Under the pieces are notes generated by a model, which saw only the letters and a program-made list of their open reading frames with translations, did no database searches and was not told where the DNA came from. A stretch of DNA of 64,000 nt from Ganoderma boninense (lineage: Eukaryota > Basidiomycota > Agaricomycetes > Polyporales > Polyporaceae): NCBI GenBank assembly GCA_002900995.3, contig CM035304.1, forward strand, positions 2,348,591 to 2,412,590, read 5' to 3'. Below are positions 33,211 through 44,979 of the stretch, one piece after another (the first letter of the stretch is position 1; each line of letters opens with the position of its first letter). Both the position numbers and the translations under genes were made by a program.

Positions 33211-34091
33211 TCACGCTGGCGGAAGAAGCCGGTAGAGCACGTGTGTACACACAGCTTCTCCGTAAGTGCTCAGGCGCGGTTGCCCTCCAGCACTTGGCTC
33301 TTGAACCGAGGCTCCTTCGTATCGCTGACCGTCATGATACCAGATGCCACCACAACTATCAACGTAGCGGCAAGTGTAGTGGTTGTTTCCATTGTAAATC
33401 AGCCCGCACATTCGCCACTGACGATTTATTCCATCGACAGCGATCTCGATGCATTCCGTGAGTTGAACCGCCGAGTCCGAACATACGTCGATGGCTAATA
33501 ATGGAGGCCCCATTAGAAGAGTCGACTTTACATAGGCCAAATGTCCACAACCAGGGCAATTGGTTGGATAGCCGGCGGTCAACAAGGCGGTCAGATACGT
33601 TTGAATGCTAATTACCTCGTTTGGGGGCTTGTCCTCGTTGATGTGTACCGGCAAGGTCCACATTCCAATATCTATCGTCAAATATCTTACGTCGGAGTAC
33701 GTTTTGCATCGGTCGCAGGACTGGGTGGCACATCCTAATGGATAGCGAAAAGTCAACAGAGCGGTAAGAAGTTCGTCCACGAGGATCATAGCCTGTCCAT
33801 GCCGAGGGAAGGACACTGACAATACGCAGAGAACACGTCCCGCATGGCATTTCTCACCGTCTCCAAACATACACAAGGGTCGTCCGGTGACATATCGGCC
33901 ACGAGGCGAGTAACTTTTTCAGCAACCCGATTTTCTGGTACGATTGATCGTACGTAGTCCTCTCCAAGATCCACGCGTAAATGCCACAACAGCATAAACA
34001 GGGTGTCGTACCCACAGCTATAGTCCACCGGATCCCATTTTACGCCAGGAAGAACTCGAATATCCTGATATCGAGCATTTGTAGCTAACAT
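33211..34091 (-). CDS. C19-like cysteine peptidase (ubiquitin-hydrolase-like) next to the Helitron helicase
   Basis: Exons 33837-34091 and 33211-33792 join in phase across a 44-base intron, giving 278 residues. Near residue 25, WDPVDYSCGYDTLFMLLW looks like a Cys box. Near residues 225-245, NNHYTCRYVDSCGGIWYHDG looks like a His box with a following Asp/Gly, as in ubiquitin-specific peptidases. Two Cys pairs in between (SCDRC, NCPGC) could bind zinc. The gene starts only about 43 bases after the helicase stop on the same strand. It could process the transposase polyprotein or remove ubiquitin; neither is shown by sequence alone. Confidence 0.65.
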
Positions 34092-34133
34092 GACTACTGC
34101 CGTGGCGGGAGTAATGACTTGCCAGTTTTCAAC

Positions 34134-37100
34134 TCACCGCGGTTTTTTGACAACCGGACGAACTTCTCCTGGTACAGTTGGAGCGGATCGTTTGGAAGGG
34201 ATGGAAGCTGTGGTGGGCCAACCAATTTCAAGGTCTGCTCTGGGAGGACGGTAATCCTGTCCAACAACACTTAGAAACGAACCGATCACAGCGTTCCTGG
34301 AGTCGCCTCGCACGTTATCCGGTAAAGTGCCATCATATTGACGTTTAGTGATCTCGTCCAATAGCTCTAAGTCTCTAAATTCGGACGATAGCGCTTTAGA
34401 CATGCCACGCTGGATTTTTGAAGCGTCGAATTCCCCCAAGATGATTGTCCCCCGAAGTGAGCTACTTCTGGATAAACAAGTGTACATAGACTGATGTCCA
34501 GAACATCCTCGAACATAGACCACATTGGATTTTCGAGTGCCCCCCTGTGCACCAAAGTCGGTGATAGCAAATAGAGGAAGGACGGACACTTGCTCTCGTA
34601 GCACTGATACCGGAATATCGTTCAGCGGTAAGGTACATCTGATCGTTTTTGCGGTTCTGACGATCGGAAGTACATTAATCGGTAGATTTTCTAGTTGCAC
34701 GTCCCGGGGAGGGTCAGTTAACCTAACAAAGAGGGTGTCTAACACCTCGCGTCGGTCGCTGTTTGTATGTGAGTCCCATCCGACTACGACTCCGTCTGCA
34801 CCGTTCGTCGCACAGAGTTCGGTCGCTTCGTTTGCTTTCAGAATCACAGGCATCCCAATACACAGATGTAGAATGCCAGCATGATGATTACTCAGAGCAG
34901 GTGGCACAGTCCACAAAGCGGCTTGAAGCTTGGGAGATATCGCACATCCATTTCTTGGTGGATCGAATGCACGATCGTACTCATATTGCGCGGCACGAAC
35001 TGACTTCGTCATTTTTTTATGCGCCCAGGTATCCACAGAGAAAAACGAATGTAAGTCGACTTTGTGTTCACGAGCAAAGAGTTTGCAGTACAGATCATTA
35101 ATTGCGTCTCGATGGGCGTTTCTTGTCGTGATGATAGGCACGTTCCTAAAATGGGGGGGAATCTCACTGACTACTCTCGTATTTAGAAGCGATATGTCAG
35201 CCGACGTGCAGCGACCGTAACGCATGTGTTGCAGCGCTGTACGAAACGCCGAATCGTCTTTCGACATGCCCGATTGACGCATGTTCTGTCTTAAGATGAC
35301 TACAGTGGTGAACAAGTGCCACACAGCCTTGCCCAATGTCGCTCGTTGGCCTTTAGCACTGAAAGCAGACGACGCTACTCCTACTTGGTCTGAATATAAC
35401 GCCCGTCCTCCTCCCGGTGGAGGTAACTGGGCCATATCCCCGGCAAGTACCACGCTTTTGCCGCCGAAAGCCACTGACGTCAAGTCCATAGCTTGCACTA
35501 AAGCTTGAAAAATCCGATGCAAAGCTTCGCAAGAGAGCATAGACATTTCGTCAAGAAATATCACTTTTACGCGCCACAAACGCTCGCGGAGCTTCTCTAG
35601 GGACGTCACCCGAAGATTCTCCTCGTCGTCGAATCCGAATCCAAAGACAGAATGGTAAGTTGAACCACCGATCAGCGAAGCCGATCGACCTGTAGGACCC
35701 AGGACGATAAATCGGTGTTCTTCATGACGAGAAGCTAGAAAATCTACAAGCGCAGTAACAACACGTGATTTTCCTGTACCCGCCATGCCGGCGAGCACCA
35801 TGTACAATGGATCGTTGTCATCATGATGTAAGTGCCGTGCTATTATGAAGAACGCTCGACTCTGCTCCTCATTTAAAGTGTAGCTCTCTATAGTACTGTG
35901 GAGCAAAAGCAGATTGGGATCCTGGCGACCTCTGCTCACGTCTAGACCTGCTCGGTTGAGAGCGTCCAATTGTGCTAGGGTGAGTACAGCCAGCAGCCGG
36001 ATTTTGCTCCGTTTTTTGAAAGGCGGACGGTCGTTAACAGGATCTCTGACATTATCTGGCTCGCGACCTTGTCGTCGTGCGATCTTTGCTTCCCTGGTTG
36101 CCTGTAAGAGGCCCTTCCAAGCCCCGGACGATCGCGTTGGCCCGTCGTAGGAATGATACTGACACCCATCGCCGGGCGTAAAGTTGTGGTATCTAATGTC
36201 GTCCTCTCGCTCGTTATGCATACGTTCGAGCAGAGAGCACATGAATAATGATTCCTTTTGGTTGTAGGCAGTTTTCCGGCCCACGACAGACCGTTCGACG
36301 TCCACGGCCACGTCGGCCTCCAGTTGGTTCAATAAGTCGCAAAATGTATCAGTCTGGTCCTCTGCTCGTCTATCCGTCTCCAGCGATGGGTCGGCGACGA
36401 AACACGACTTTCGCTGAGCTCTTCGCAATGCGGAATAGTCGTCACGAGCATCTATGCATTCGTACAGAACATTCATGTTCTTGATCACGGAGCGATGTTC
36501 TTCAGAAAAGACAGTGTTCGTAAATCGCGCCTGCCACGATGATAACTCGCTAAGTAAATCGTTACCAGTTCACCATCCACCTGGACAGAACAACACCAAC
36601 ATAGCGAACGTGTACTCCTCTTGGTCACCCCTATCTGGCCGCGGCAAAGGATGTCCCGCAAACGCGAGGGTATAGTACGTACTCGAACTTCTTTCAAACA
36701 CTCCATGGGTCTGATATCGACCATGGCGCTCTTCGAATTGATGTGGTGCTTGACGAGGAGGTGGGTCCTCCGCCGCATCCGTGTAATCAGATCCATCATC
36801 CTCGCAAATGTTCGCTGAGTCGACACTGAACTGTTCGGTTTTTCGCAACTTTCGAACGTCCGTCCTTCGAAGAAACTCGTACAACGTCATGTCGCCGTAC
36901 GCCTTAGGACGATAACGATAGTCATCGACCTTATTAACTGCCACGATCCCACTACCCGCAAGGCCCACCACCACGCTATCGCCCTCGACACCGCACGAGC
37001 TCAGCGAATCAGATAAAAACGTCTTACGATCATCTGGTAGGTCAATGGCCGCACCTTTTAAGTACGAGTACCAATACACCGTCTTGAACGTGTGATTCGT

Positions 37101-40100
37101 GTAGTGATCCGGTAATCCCAACAACGATGCGCACACAGCAGGACCTCCAATCTCGGATGCAGCCGTGAGTGCGTTGACCATTTTAGTCACCAATTTACGG
37201 GCTCGTTCTTCCCTGTCAGGTGCTCCAGCCACAATCAGATCAGGATTTCTTCCTAATACGGTGGAAACGGTGGCAAAAAATGTGTGAGTCGTCAACGTTG
37301 GTTTCGTAGTATAGTCTGCACAGTACCCAATTACCTCTCTCGATGCATTGCCGGACATCAAGCACGTCAGGTCGGTGTTACACATACCCAAAGCGCTGAC
37401 CACAGGATTATAGGTATTAATCCATGCCTCTCGTTTACGGAATCGCACTGCTCCGCTTTCCAAGTCAAACTGCGAGTCGGATACCAAGTCACGTGGAAAT
37501 CATGCTCGACAGTAGGGTGGACTGCCTCTTAGACATCCCTTCTGATGATCGCGGTCATGTCGATTCGACACAAACACGACTTCGTCGACTTTGGTCCGAA
37601 ACGCGGCGTACCAACTCATAAAAATCTCATCATCTGCCTGAGCCGGAGGGGGATTCGGAAGGATAGTTGTCGCAGGATCTCGAACCACAAGGTGCCCCTT
37701 TCCTTTGCGCAAAACACCGTTAACTAACTTGTCTGGCTCATAGACCTCCATACGGGCCGAAAGGTTGTTCTCTGTCCCTGAAAAAAAATCACCTGTGTGA
37801 CACGACTCTAACCACGCTAAGAGTCTCAGTCTGAACGGCGCATCTTTCAAAATCCGATCACGCAATTCCTGAGGGCTGGGACTATCTTCAATCCAAATCA
37901 ACAAATGCAAGTGCAACGATTTTCGCCCCTGCTCCTCCACGGTACCATAATAGGACGAGACAGGTCCGAATACCCCTGGGGAGTTGTTCGTTCCGCAAAC
38001 AACGTGCTCGAGCAACCCACAGACGAGATGATGAAAAAACTCAGCGCATCTGACAGGATTTTGTGCAACCGCCAAGATTCGATCCCACTCGTCCGGTATT
38101 TGAGGCATCTCGGCCGTTAGGTCAACGGACACCCCACACATTGCCAGGCAGATGGGATTCTTCCTGTCTGCGGGTGATATGGTCAAAAAGAACGAAGGTG
38201 TCCCTCTGACGTAAGTCAATGATCTCAATTCCGTTCGCTGCCACTTCCGACGAGCATTCGAGTGCGCAACATGCCCCGCAACATGATCCACGATAGACAT
38301 CAGTTCAAAACACTTTTTCTCGCCTTCATCTTCAGCCGTGACAAATTCCCCGCCTTTGGTCCTGTGGACCAAACGATCCAATGCCTCTCTATCTATGCTC
38401 AAAAGCTTGTCGACCACGGAGGGAAAATTCCGTTTTTTGGTAAGCAAGTAACCTCCCGTATAACTATTTCGTATTTGCTCATGACAAAATGCGACGAACG
38501 GAAACAATCTATCTGTCTGGAATCGATGGTCGCCGTACTTCAGATTAGCACGGAGATGAGCCACGCGATCCAAACGACGCTTAATGCGTCTGTTCTCGAA
38601 CCCGCCCAAGCCATATGGATAAAGCCATGGAAACAAGCACGGATATAATTCCGGGTTGTGATAGATACTTTGGGGATTCTCATAATGTCCAACACCTAAC
38701 ACTTTACCGCCTTCGCTGAAATACTTAAGCGCAAACACCACTCGCTCTTTATGCGTCATCTTCGCTATATCACTGCCAGACAACGTCTTCACAGTAAAGG
38801 GGCACTCAGGTTCGTCCCGATCGACATCATGAACTGCAAGCTCCGTACCAGGATCTTCCGTTGTTGGTTTGTACATCACGTACACGGGCGGTTCATGTTC
38901 AGGGTAAGTCATCAGATTTTCCTGCGAGATTTGGATGCCTCGATAGTACTCGTTATTCAAAGCAAACCATTTTAAGGCACCCAGCAAGACGCCGTGTCGG
39001 ATCAGCAACGGCGTACGCTTGTACTCGTCAGTAGTCGGTCTAACAGACCCCGTAAATATGATCGCTAACACCTCCTCTAATTCTTCCCTCGGCGGAGGAA
39101 GGACGTCATACACCTTGACTACTGGTTGCTCAAACACCAAAACATTGGCTTTCAGATACCCATGACGCGATGTGACATGTGCTACGCACACGCTCGGTCT
39201 ATACCTACAAGCGGCTAGTTGCTCCACCCAATTCATAGCGGCCACTTCAGGACCCGCATCTCCCAACCACCGACCATTAGCAAGCGCTAACACCGGAAGC
39301 TTGTGTTTCCGCAAGCATTTCGAGCAAGCATTACAAATCGACAGCCTCCTTCGACCGTCCATCTCAGACACACCAGCAGGAAACAATATGGGTCCGGCCA
39401 CCTCTTCGATCGGCTGATCCACCCTCGTACGAACCAATCACGTCACCCCATCCCCCTCTCGAATTAGAGGTTGCAAATTGACTGCGTCTTCCCATACCGC
39501 ATCCAATGCCTTTTTGGGAGTTAAACACCCACAGACGGCACATGGCAACGAAATTACGTTTTCCGGAGATACATGACTCTTCCAACCGCGTAAGCAGGCT
39601 GCCTGCTGTCGCACACTGGCGGGTTCTGGAGGAAATGCCTCTCTGACCCAAGTTGGGGCAACCACCGGCGAAGTGCCACCTCCCCCATGATCCACGACCC
39701 TCTTTCCAGTAGGTAACTCCACCCGAAATAGAGAAACCAAGCTTGGACAATTTTTACAGATGTGTGCAGTCAAAAGTGCACGCATTGTAAATGTGGTATG
39801 GGAGTTCCGACCCCATGCGACTCCATGCGTCTTTCCGACCGCCTTTAACTGCGAATACGTCAACCGTGAAGCGACGACATCTACCGGAATGTCATACGCG
39901 ACCAAGTGTGGACTGCCATTACACGTCGTAAGGGCATCCTCCAACGGTAACAACCTCACAAATCGAGCTTCGAACACAGAGAACACGGGAGCACCACATA
40001 CACGGGGCCACCGTTGAAGTACTTGACTGTCGAAAGCGAGCATGATGATGTTCTGAAAACCCCACGCTCACCACGTCGCTTCGAATTTGTATTCATCGCT

Positions 40101-40103
40101 CAT
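34134..40103 (-). pseudogene. Helitron Rep/PIF1 helicase, one frame with three in-frame TGA codons
   Basis: A likely first exon (MSDEYKFEAT, from 40103) joins a 45-base intron and then a single frame down to 34134. It is broken only by TGA at 39438-39440, 37500-37502 and 36570-36572. Segment 1 has Cys pairs (CKNC, CAVCGC). Segment 2 is the Helitron N-terminal and Rep region, with the HUH-type GRKSLHLHLLIWI (about 37900). Segment 4 is a PIF1 helicase with Walker A GMAGTGKS, Walker B IFLDEMSML, GDMAQLPP, LRQNMRQ and a C-terminal YVRGCSGHQSMYTCLSRS. Each TGA sits where Arg fits; the second interrupts the usual CRARFPR motif. No frameshifts are seen over ~5.9 kb. Rep nicks and HUH/helicase unwinding drives rolling-circle transposition. 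Confidence 0.9.
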
Positions 40104-40248
40104 GCCGTGACGTCGGCGCATCGCAGAGACTCACCATACGCCAGTCAAAAACGCCCGCATACCGATTACTACGCAAACGGGCAATGAACAATGGCAGTCC
40201 ATAAACATTGCATGCAAACCACGGGCACACTACACCGAGCCAGCCAAT

Positions 40249-40348
40249 NNNNNNNNNNNNNNNNNNNNNNNNNNNNNNNNNNNNNNNNNNNNNNNNNNNN
40301 NNNNNNNNNNNNNNNNNNNNNNNNNNNNNNNNNNNNNNNNNNNNNNNN
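40249..40348. other. Scaffold gap (100 N)
   Basis: Exactly 100 unknown bases. It sits at the right edge of the mobile block and removes the 3' end of the neighbouring F-box gene. Sequence between 40104 and 40248 has no supported gene and should contain, or adjoin, the Helitron 5' end. Confidence 0.99.
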
Positions 40349-41744
40349 CCTTTCTTCCGCAATTTGGGCAAGAGGCTCTCCACCGTGCCCACAATCTGCG
40401 CCCAATCCTCCTCGACCATGGACCCGTTCCCGGTCGCATTCTCGAACACGAACGCGACTCGCGCGAGAGGTCGATGAACACAAAGCGCCGCGTCAAATAC
40501 CTCCCAATGCTCCCCGGCTGCCATGGCGTCCACTGTGTCCTTCACCGCATCCATGCGGACTCGAAACACGAGTACCCGCACGGATGGCGGCGGCGGGCGC
40601 ACGAGACGGGCATACATCGACAACGCGGCTCGCAGAGTGTTGACGTGGGCAGTCCTAGCGTTGACTCTGTCAGTTGTAACGCTCCTCCTGCTTATGGCGA
40701 TCATGATACACTCTAGCGTGATACACGACGCGAGGCAGGAGTGGAGCGAATCCAGATGCTCGGGGAGGAAGCCTACATATTCGTGGAGAAAACGCATCAG
40801 CATTCGAACCTGTGGTTGGAGAAAACATGCTTACCTTGCGACCACGCGAAATTGCCGCTGTCTACATCAAGACGGAGCTCGCGAAGGTGGCAATCCGCGC
40901 CGCCTAGGCAGGGGATCAGAAATCCTTTGAATACGTCCTCCGACGCTTGGCATTGGACGCTTTTGAGCGCGCCGCTGTGCAGAGACGATGCCCGGAGCGC
41001 AGAGCGCAGGAATGGGAGCAGATGGCAGGACGCCGGCCGGAAGTGGAGCAAGACGCTCTCAATCATGGGTACGTTTGACGGATGGAGCTGAGTCAACGCG
41101 TCACGGTTATGCGCGGCGGACACCTCGTCGGAGCGGTAAAGCTTGAGTTCACGGATTCGGGAGAAGTGGCGGAGAATATCGAAAACATAGCTGAAATCCA
41201 TGAAATTACAGTCTAAGAGGTTGAGCGCATCGATGACAGCATAGGATGATTGACCATCATCACATGCTGGAAGGTCACTCGAAGAGCCGTCTCGGGGGCT
41301 AAGGAGTAAGCGAGACAGAGTGAGCCTGCGGAGGTGCGGGATCTTCGAGAGCACGGCTGGAATAAAGCCACCGAGGGAAGGCAGGGAACCCCCGCCGCCA
41401 AATACTCTGATGTTAAGCACGAAACTGGCAACATCAGGGCTGCTGTCGAGGAAATCAAGGAATCTGTGAAGTTGCTCTGGATCCAAGGGCTTCTCCCCGA
41501 AGATCTCAGGCCCAGCAACGTCGCGCTTGAGGATGACGCGGACTGAGCGAAATAGACGCGGCCGAGCTATCGACCGCCATCGGCGGCAAACAAGAGAGTA
41601 GGCTCGAAGTGTACGACGATGGGTTGCCAGTCGGTGAAGTATCACGCATTCGATGTCGAAAGGGAGGATGAAGATGAGGGGGGTATTTGGAGGCTTGGTC
41701 CCGGGATGGGAGACGCTGCTTCGATCTGTATCGATGTGCCTCAT
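40349..41744 (-). CDS. F-box family protein (array member 2), 3' end in gap
   Basis: Exon 1 (about 40840-41744) starts MRHIDTDRSSVSHPG and carries an F-box-like segment (LPFDIECVILHRLA, SLVCRRWRSIARPRLFRSVR). It then follows the same repeat plan as member 1, down to KGFLIPCLGGADCHLRELRL. Exon 2 (about 40349-40770) has ASCITLECIMIAI, a VLVFRVRMDAVKDTVDAMAA segment and VAFVFENATGNGS, and ends at LLPKLRKKG in the gap. The last ~20 codons are therefore missing. It resembles members 1 and 3 throughout. An SCF adaptor role is inferred from the F-box only. Confidence 0.8.
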
Positions 41745-42258
41745 CGCCTACTATGGCAAGCTTCCTGCAGCAGTGGGGAGAGAATCCCAGCAAGCCTGAA
41801 AATAAAGACCACGTTAGAAATTATGCCAACGGCGGTTCAATTGGGTGCGATAACTGACTTCTACATACGTCGTGGTGTTACTCGGCTTGCCGAGCCGGAA
41901 CAGACTGGTGGCCTGGTCAGAGTTTAGGTTGATGATGAGAGAGTTTCGGGGATGTCTGAGGGGTACACTACTTGCGAGAAAGGTTGGTGTGGTTGGGGAC
42001 GACAGTGCCAGAGATGGAATGGGAAAGTAGGAACTAGTGACTATGACGGGTTTTACTGGCAAGCGTGGGCTCAGATCTCAGAGCTTGGGTCGAATGGCAG
42101 GGCGCACATCACGTGGCAACAAGTATAGCCAGCAAAGGCCAGTGAAAAATAGTGAAACAGCGTGCAATGCGAGTATACACACGTATCCAACACAAGGGGG
42201 CCCACTGACTGGAATCTCATTCGCTATATCTCGCACAACAAGGCGCTTCAGGCCTGCA

Positions 42259-43667
42259 TCATTGCACCTCCACTTTCAGCTGGACGCCTTTCGCCACCGT
42301 CTTCGGCAAGACGCCCTCGAGCGCATCCGCGACACGCAGTCTGTCCGCATCCGTCAACTGTCCGTCCTCATCGTTGCACAAGTTGAACTCCAAAAGCTGG
42401 AACTCCGGGCACCCCGAGAGCGCCGCGTCCGCCTTGGCCCAGTGCTCGCCCCCAGCGATCGTGTCGAGGATGGCCTGCAGCGCGCCCGCTTCGTCCGTGA
42501 AACTCTCGCGCATCCCGAACTCGACCGAACGCAAGGACGGCGGCAGCGCACACAAGAGGCGCGCGTACGCGTCCAGGACGTTCGCCACGTATTCCGCGTA
42601 AGGGCCGGGATCTTCCTCCTCCTGCCACCAGCACTCCTCGGCGTTGTCTTCTTCGTCGTCTGCCTCCATGGAGAAGGTGAGGAATTCGAGCGCGGTGCAC
42701 GATGCGATGCACCGCGCGAGGTCGTCCCACGGTTCAGCAAAGGTCGCTGCATGCCACACGAGTCAAAGTCAGCATACTACGACTGGCTGGCTGTCGGGTC
42801 TCAGGACCGTGGGCATGCCCAGTCAACAGCACTCACCAGGGTGCTTTCGGAACATGCGGCGGTCGACGTCGAGCACGAGCTGGCACGACATGGTCGCGCG
42901 CGTACTCCAGACAGGGGAGCAAGAAAACGGTAAGCCCCGACGGCCAGGCCAGCGTGACCTGGATGTCGGTGAGCGCGCCGTCGGCGAGGGACGACGCGCA
43001 GAGCGCCGCCTGCAGGCAGCGCGTGCAGATCCCTCGAGGCGCTCTCCACCACCACGCTCTCCACCACGGGCACGGTCGACGGGGAGACCGCGAACTCGGG
43101 CTGCGCGGCCTTGCCCGACTTCTCTTCGCACTCGTGGATGTGCAGCTGGCGGATGCGCGCGAAATGGCCGAGGATGTGGAGGAGCGCGTCCGGCTTCTTG
43201 AAGCCGGACGACGCGATCTGCAGCAAGTCGATGGTCGCACGCGGCGGTTTTTTCGACAGGCCGCCGGGTTCGAGCAGCATGGACGATAGGGCCAGCGTGC
43301 GGAGGCGAGGGGCCGCGCGGACTATGTTTTTAGCAAAGGAGGCGACGAAGGGCACGCAGTAACGGCCTCCGTCGACCCTGACCCCGCGTACGTATTTCGC
43401 GAGATCGGGCTTGTCGCGCAGGAACTGCACGAAGCCGTCGAGCACGTAGTCATTTCTGCCGTGTCTGGTCCAGATGCTGAGGGTGATGGTGTCAAAGAGG
43501 TGCCGTTGGACGACTCGCGTCCATCCCCGGCACACGAGCGAGCACGCCTTGAGAGTAGCAGGATCACGGGAGAGTAGGTTGAGTATTGCACACTCGACGT
43601 CGTAGGGAAGAGCGGGACGGCCTTGTGGGAGGCCATCGGGGAGCTTGGACATAGTGACAACGCTCAA
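42259..43667 (-). CDS. F-box family protein (array member 3), frameshifted as read
   Basis: Exon 1 (about 42837-43667) starts MSVVTMSKLPDGLPQGRPAL and has an F-box segment (LPYDVECAILNLLS, CSLVCRGWTRVVQRHLFDTI). The frame changes near 43030, after VVESVVVESA, into CLQAALCASSLADGALTDIQ. It changes again near 42905, before MSCQLVLDVDRRMFRKHPG, where a GTGAGT donor follows. Exon 2 (about 42259-42748) runs from ARCIASCTALEFLTFSMEAD through an acidic loop to VLPKTVAKGVQLKVEVQ and a stop. Two single-base frame changes may be sequence errors. Adjacent to member 2 on the same strand. Confidence 0.75.
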
Positions 43668-44147
43668 CTAGCGGACGTAGAGGACAGCATGCAGCAGCGA
43701 ATTGCAAGTGAACTACAAATTGGCGTCAAAAGTCGAGACTCGGGAAGTGGGCAAGTGGGATTGCAGAGACCACAAACGATCAAAAAGCTCACCGCAGAGA
43801 GAGAGTCGTCGTTCTCGTGGTTGTGGTTGTGATGAGGACTGATCACGACTGAGTACAATTGCGAAGCAGTTATAACTGGGCGGAATTTCCCGCCACGTGG
43901 CACGAACAATGAACTCGAAGTTGGGAATGACGTCGGCTGGCCCTGAGCTGGTGGTAGCTAGCAGTTCTGACTCCTCCTGACTCTCGATACGCGACCGCTA
44001 GTGCGCGTTGCGCACAGTGAATAACAAATTCGTACACAAAATCGACGGCGATCGTGATGGGATACTGTCACTGAGAAGGGCGAACGTCCAAGGAAGGCAG
44101 AAATTCAGGATACCGTAACCTAATTGCAAGACGCAAGGCGACCTGCG
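43668..44147. other. Intergenic between F-box member 3 and RPC10
   Basis: Promoter side of the F-box gene and 3' flank of RPC10; no supported gene. Confidence 0.6.
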
Positions 44148-44557
44148 TCACCGCGCCTCAAACTGGACCACTGCAAAGATCATCGTCAGCGAAACCGTGG
44201 ATGTTATTCCCGAGATCGACGAGTCAGAGGTAAGTACGCACTCCTGGTAGTCCTCTTTTTGTACATGATGCGGTGGCCACAATGTCTGCAACGGATGGGC
44301 TCACGGGGCCTGATCTCGTTCGAGGCACCGCAATCTGGAAGTGAGAGAGAAGGTGGGATAAGTGCTGCATCAATATTACCATGAGACCTCAAGCCCAGCG
44401 CGTCCGAGTCCGAGTCAGCGAGCAAATTTCCGTCTCGCTTACCTGCGCACAGATACGACATCTCCTGGCGCCCTGGCCCACCACTGGCAAAGGACTGTCC
44501 AGAGTTCCCTCCGTACCCGCCGTTACCGAAGTTGTTGTTGCCTTGTTGGGAGCTCAT
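44148..44557 (-). CDS. RPC10: DNA-directed RNA polymerases I, II and III subunit RPABC4 (Rpb12)
   Basis: Exons 44443-44557, 44242-44334 and 44148-44170 join in phase (phase 1 at both introns of 108 and 71 bases) to 76 residues. A Gly/Asn-rich N-terminus ([17 protein letters not shown]) precedes the conserved core. The core has YLCADCG and [16 protein letters not shown], giving two CxxC pairs that bind one zinc, and the C-terminus MVQFEAR recreated across the second intron. Length and sequence fit the small shared polymerase subunit. This is a conserved housekeeping gene in which splicing restores every key residue. Confidence 0.95.
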
Positions 44558-44979
44558 GTCGGAGTCGTCGTGGTGGGCAGTGGTGGCAAGCTGGTGAGGC
44601 TCAACTTGGCGCGCAAGCGCTTTGGAAGTTGTGAGTACGTAAGCAGTTTTTCCCGAAATGGAAGGTCCCATATCAAACGCTCCGCGAGGCTCATCGGGTT
44701 GATCTGTGCCAAGTTACATCTCCATCGCGGAGCGTGGTTCATGGAATCACTCGCCATCAAATGATTCAAATAGGTGCCATTCCTGTAAAGTATGTGGAGC
44801 GGCCTTCCAGGTCGTGAGATGGATAATGCAATATTTATGCAGCGGTCAGCGACAGCCAGGGGAGCAGTCCGAATACATACTACTGATACAGATACAAGGG
44901 CCAGATTGAAAGCGTCCTCAGAAACGAACGCGGGTCCAACTCCAAATATGAACGAGTCCATGTAATCTCCACTATGCCA
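44558..44979. other. Intergenic between RPC10 and the DUF6534-like gene
   Basis: Upstream region of RPC10 and 3' flank of the next minus-strand gene; nothing else supported. Confidence 0.55.

Larger units (their letters stand above)
23037..40103 (-). mobile_element. Candidate large Helitron with gene cargo
   Basis: A Helitron Rep/PIF1 helicase gene fills 34134-40103 in minus orientation. Downstream of it (toward lower coordinates) lie a cysteine peptidase, an unknown acidic gene, two F-box/nucleotidyltransferase-like genes, two divergent genes and a 178-residue gene. The block then stops at a point shared with repeat copy 1 at 17170. Near that end a short hairpin sits about 19 bases from the breakpoint, where Helitrons usually carry one. 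The canonical CTRR 3' end is not seen, and the 5' TC end was not located. The helicase gene is secure; treating the whole 17 kb as one element is inference. Confidence 0.5.

Noticed and set aside
36570..39440. UGA recoding (selenocysteine or readthrough) in the helicase
   Set aside because: Each TGA fits a CGA-to-TGA mutation at an Arg position, and no recoding signal or precedent for this family is evident.
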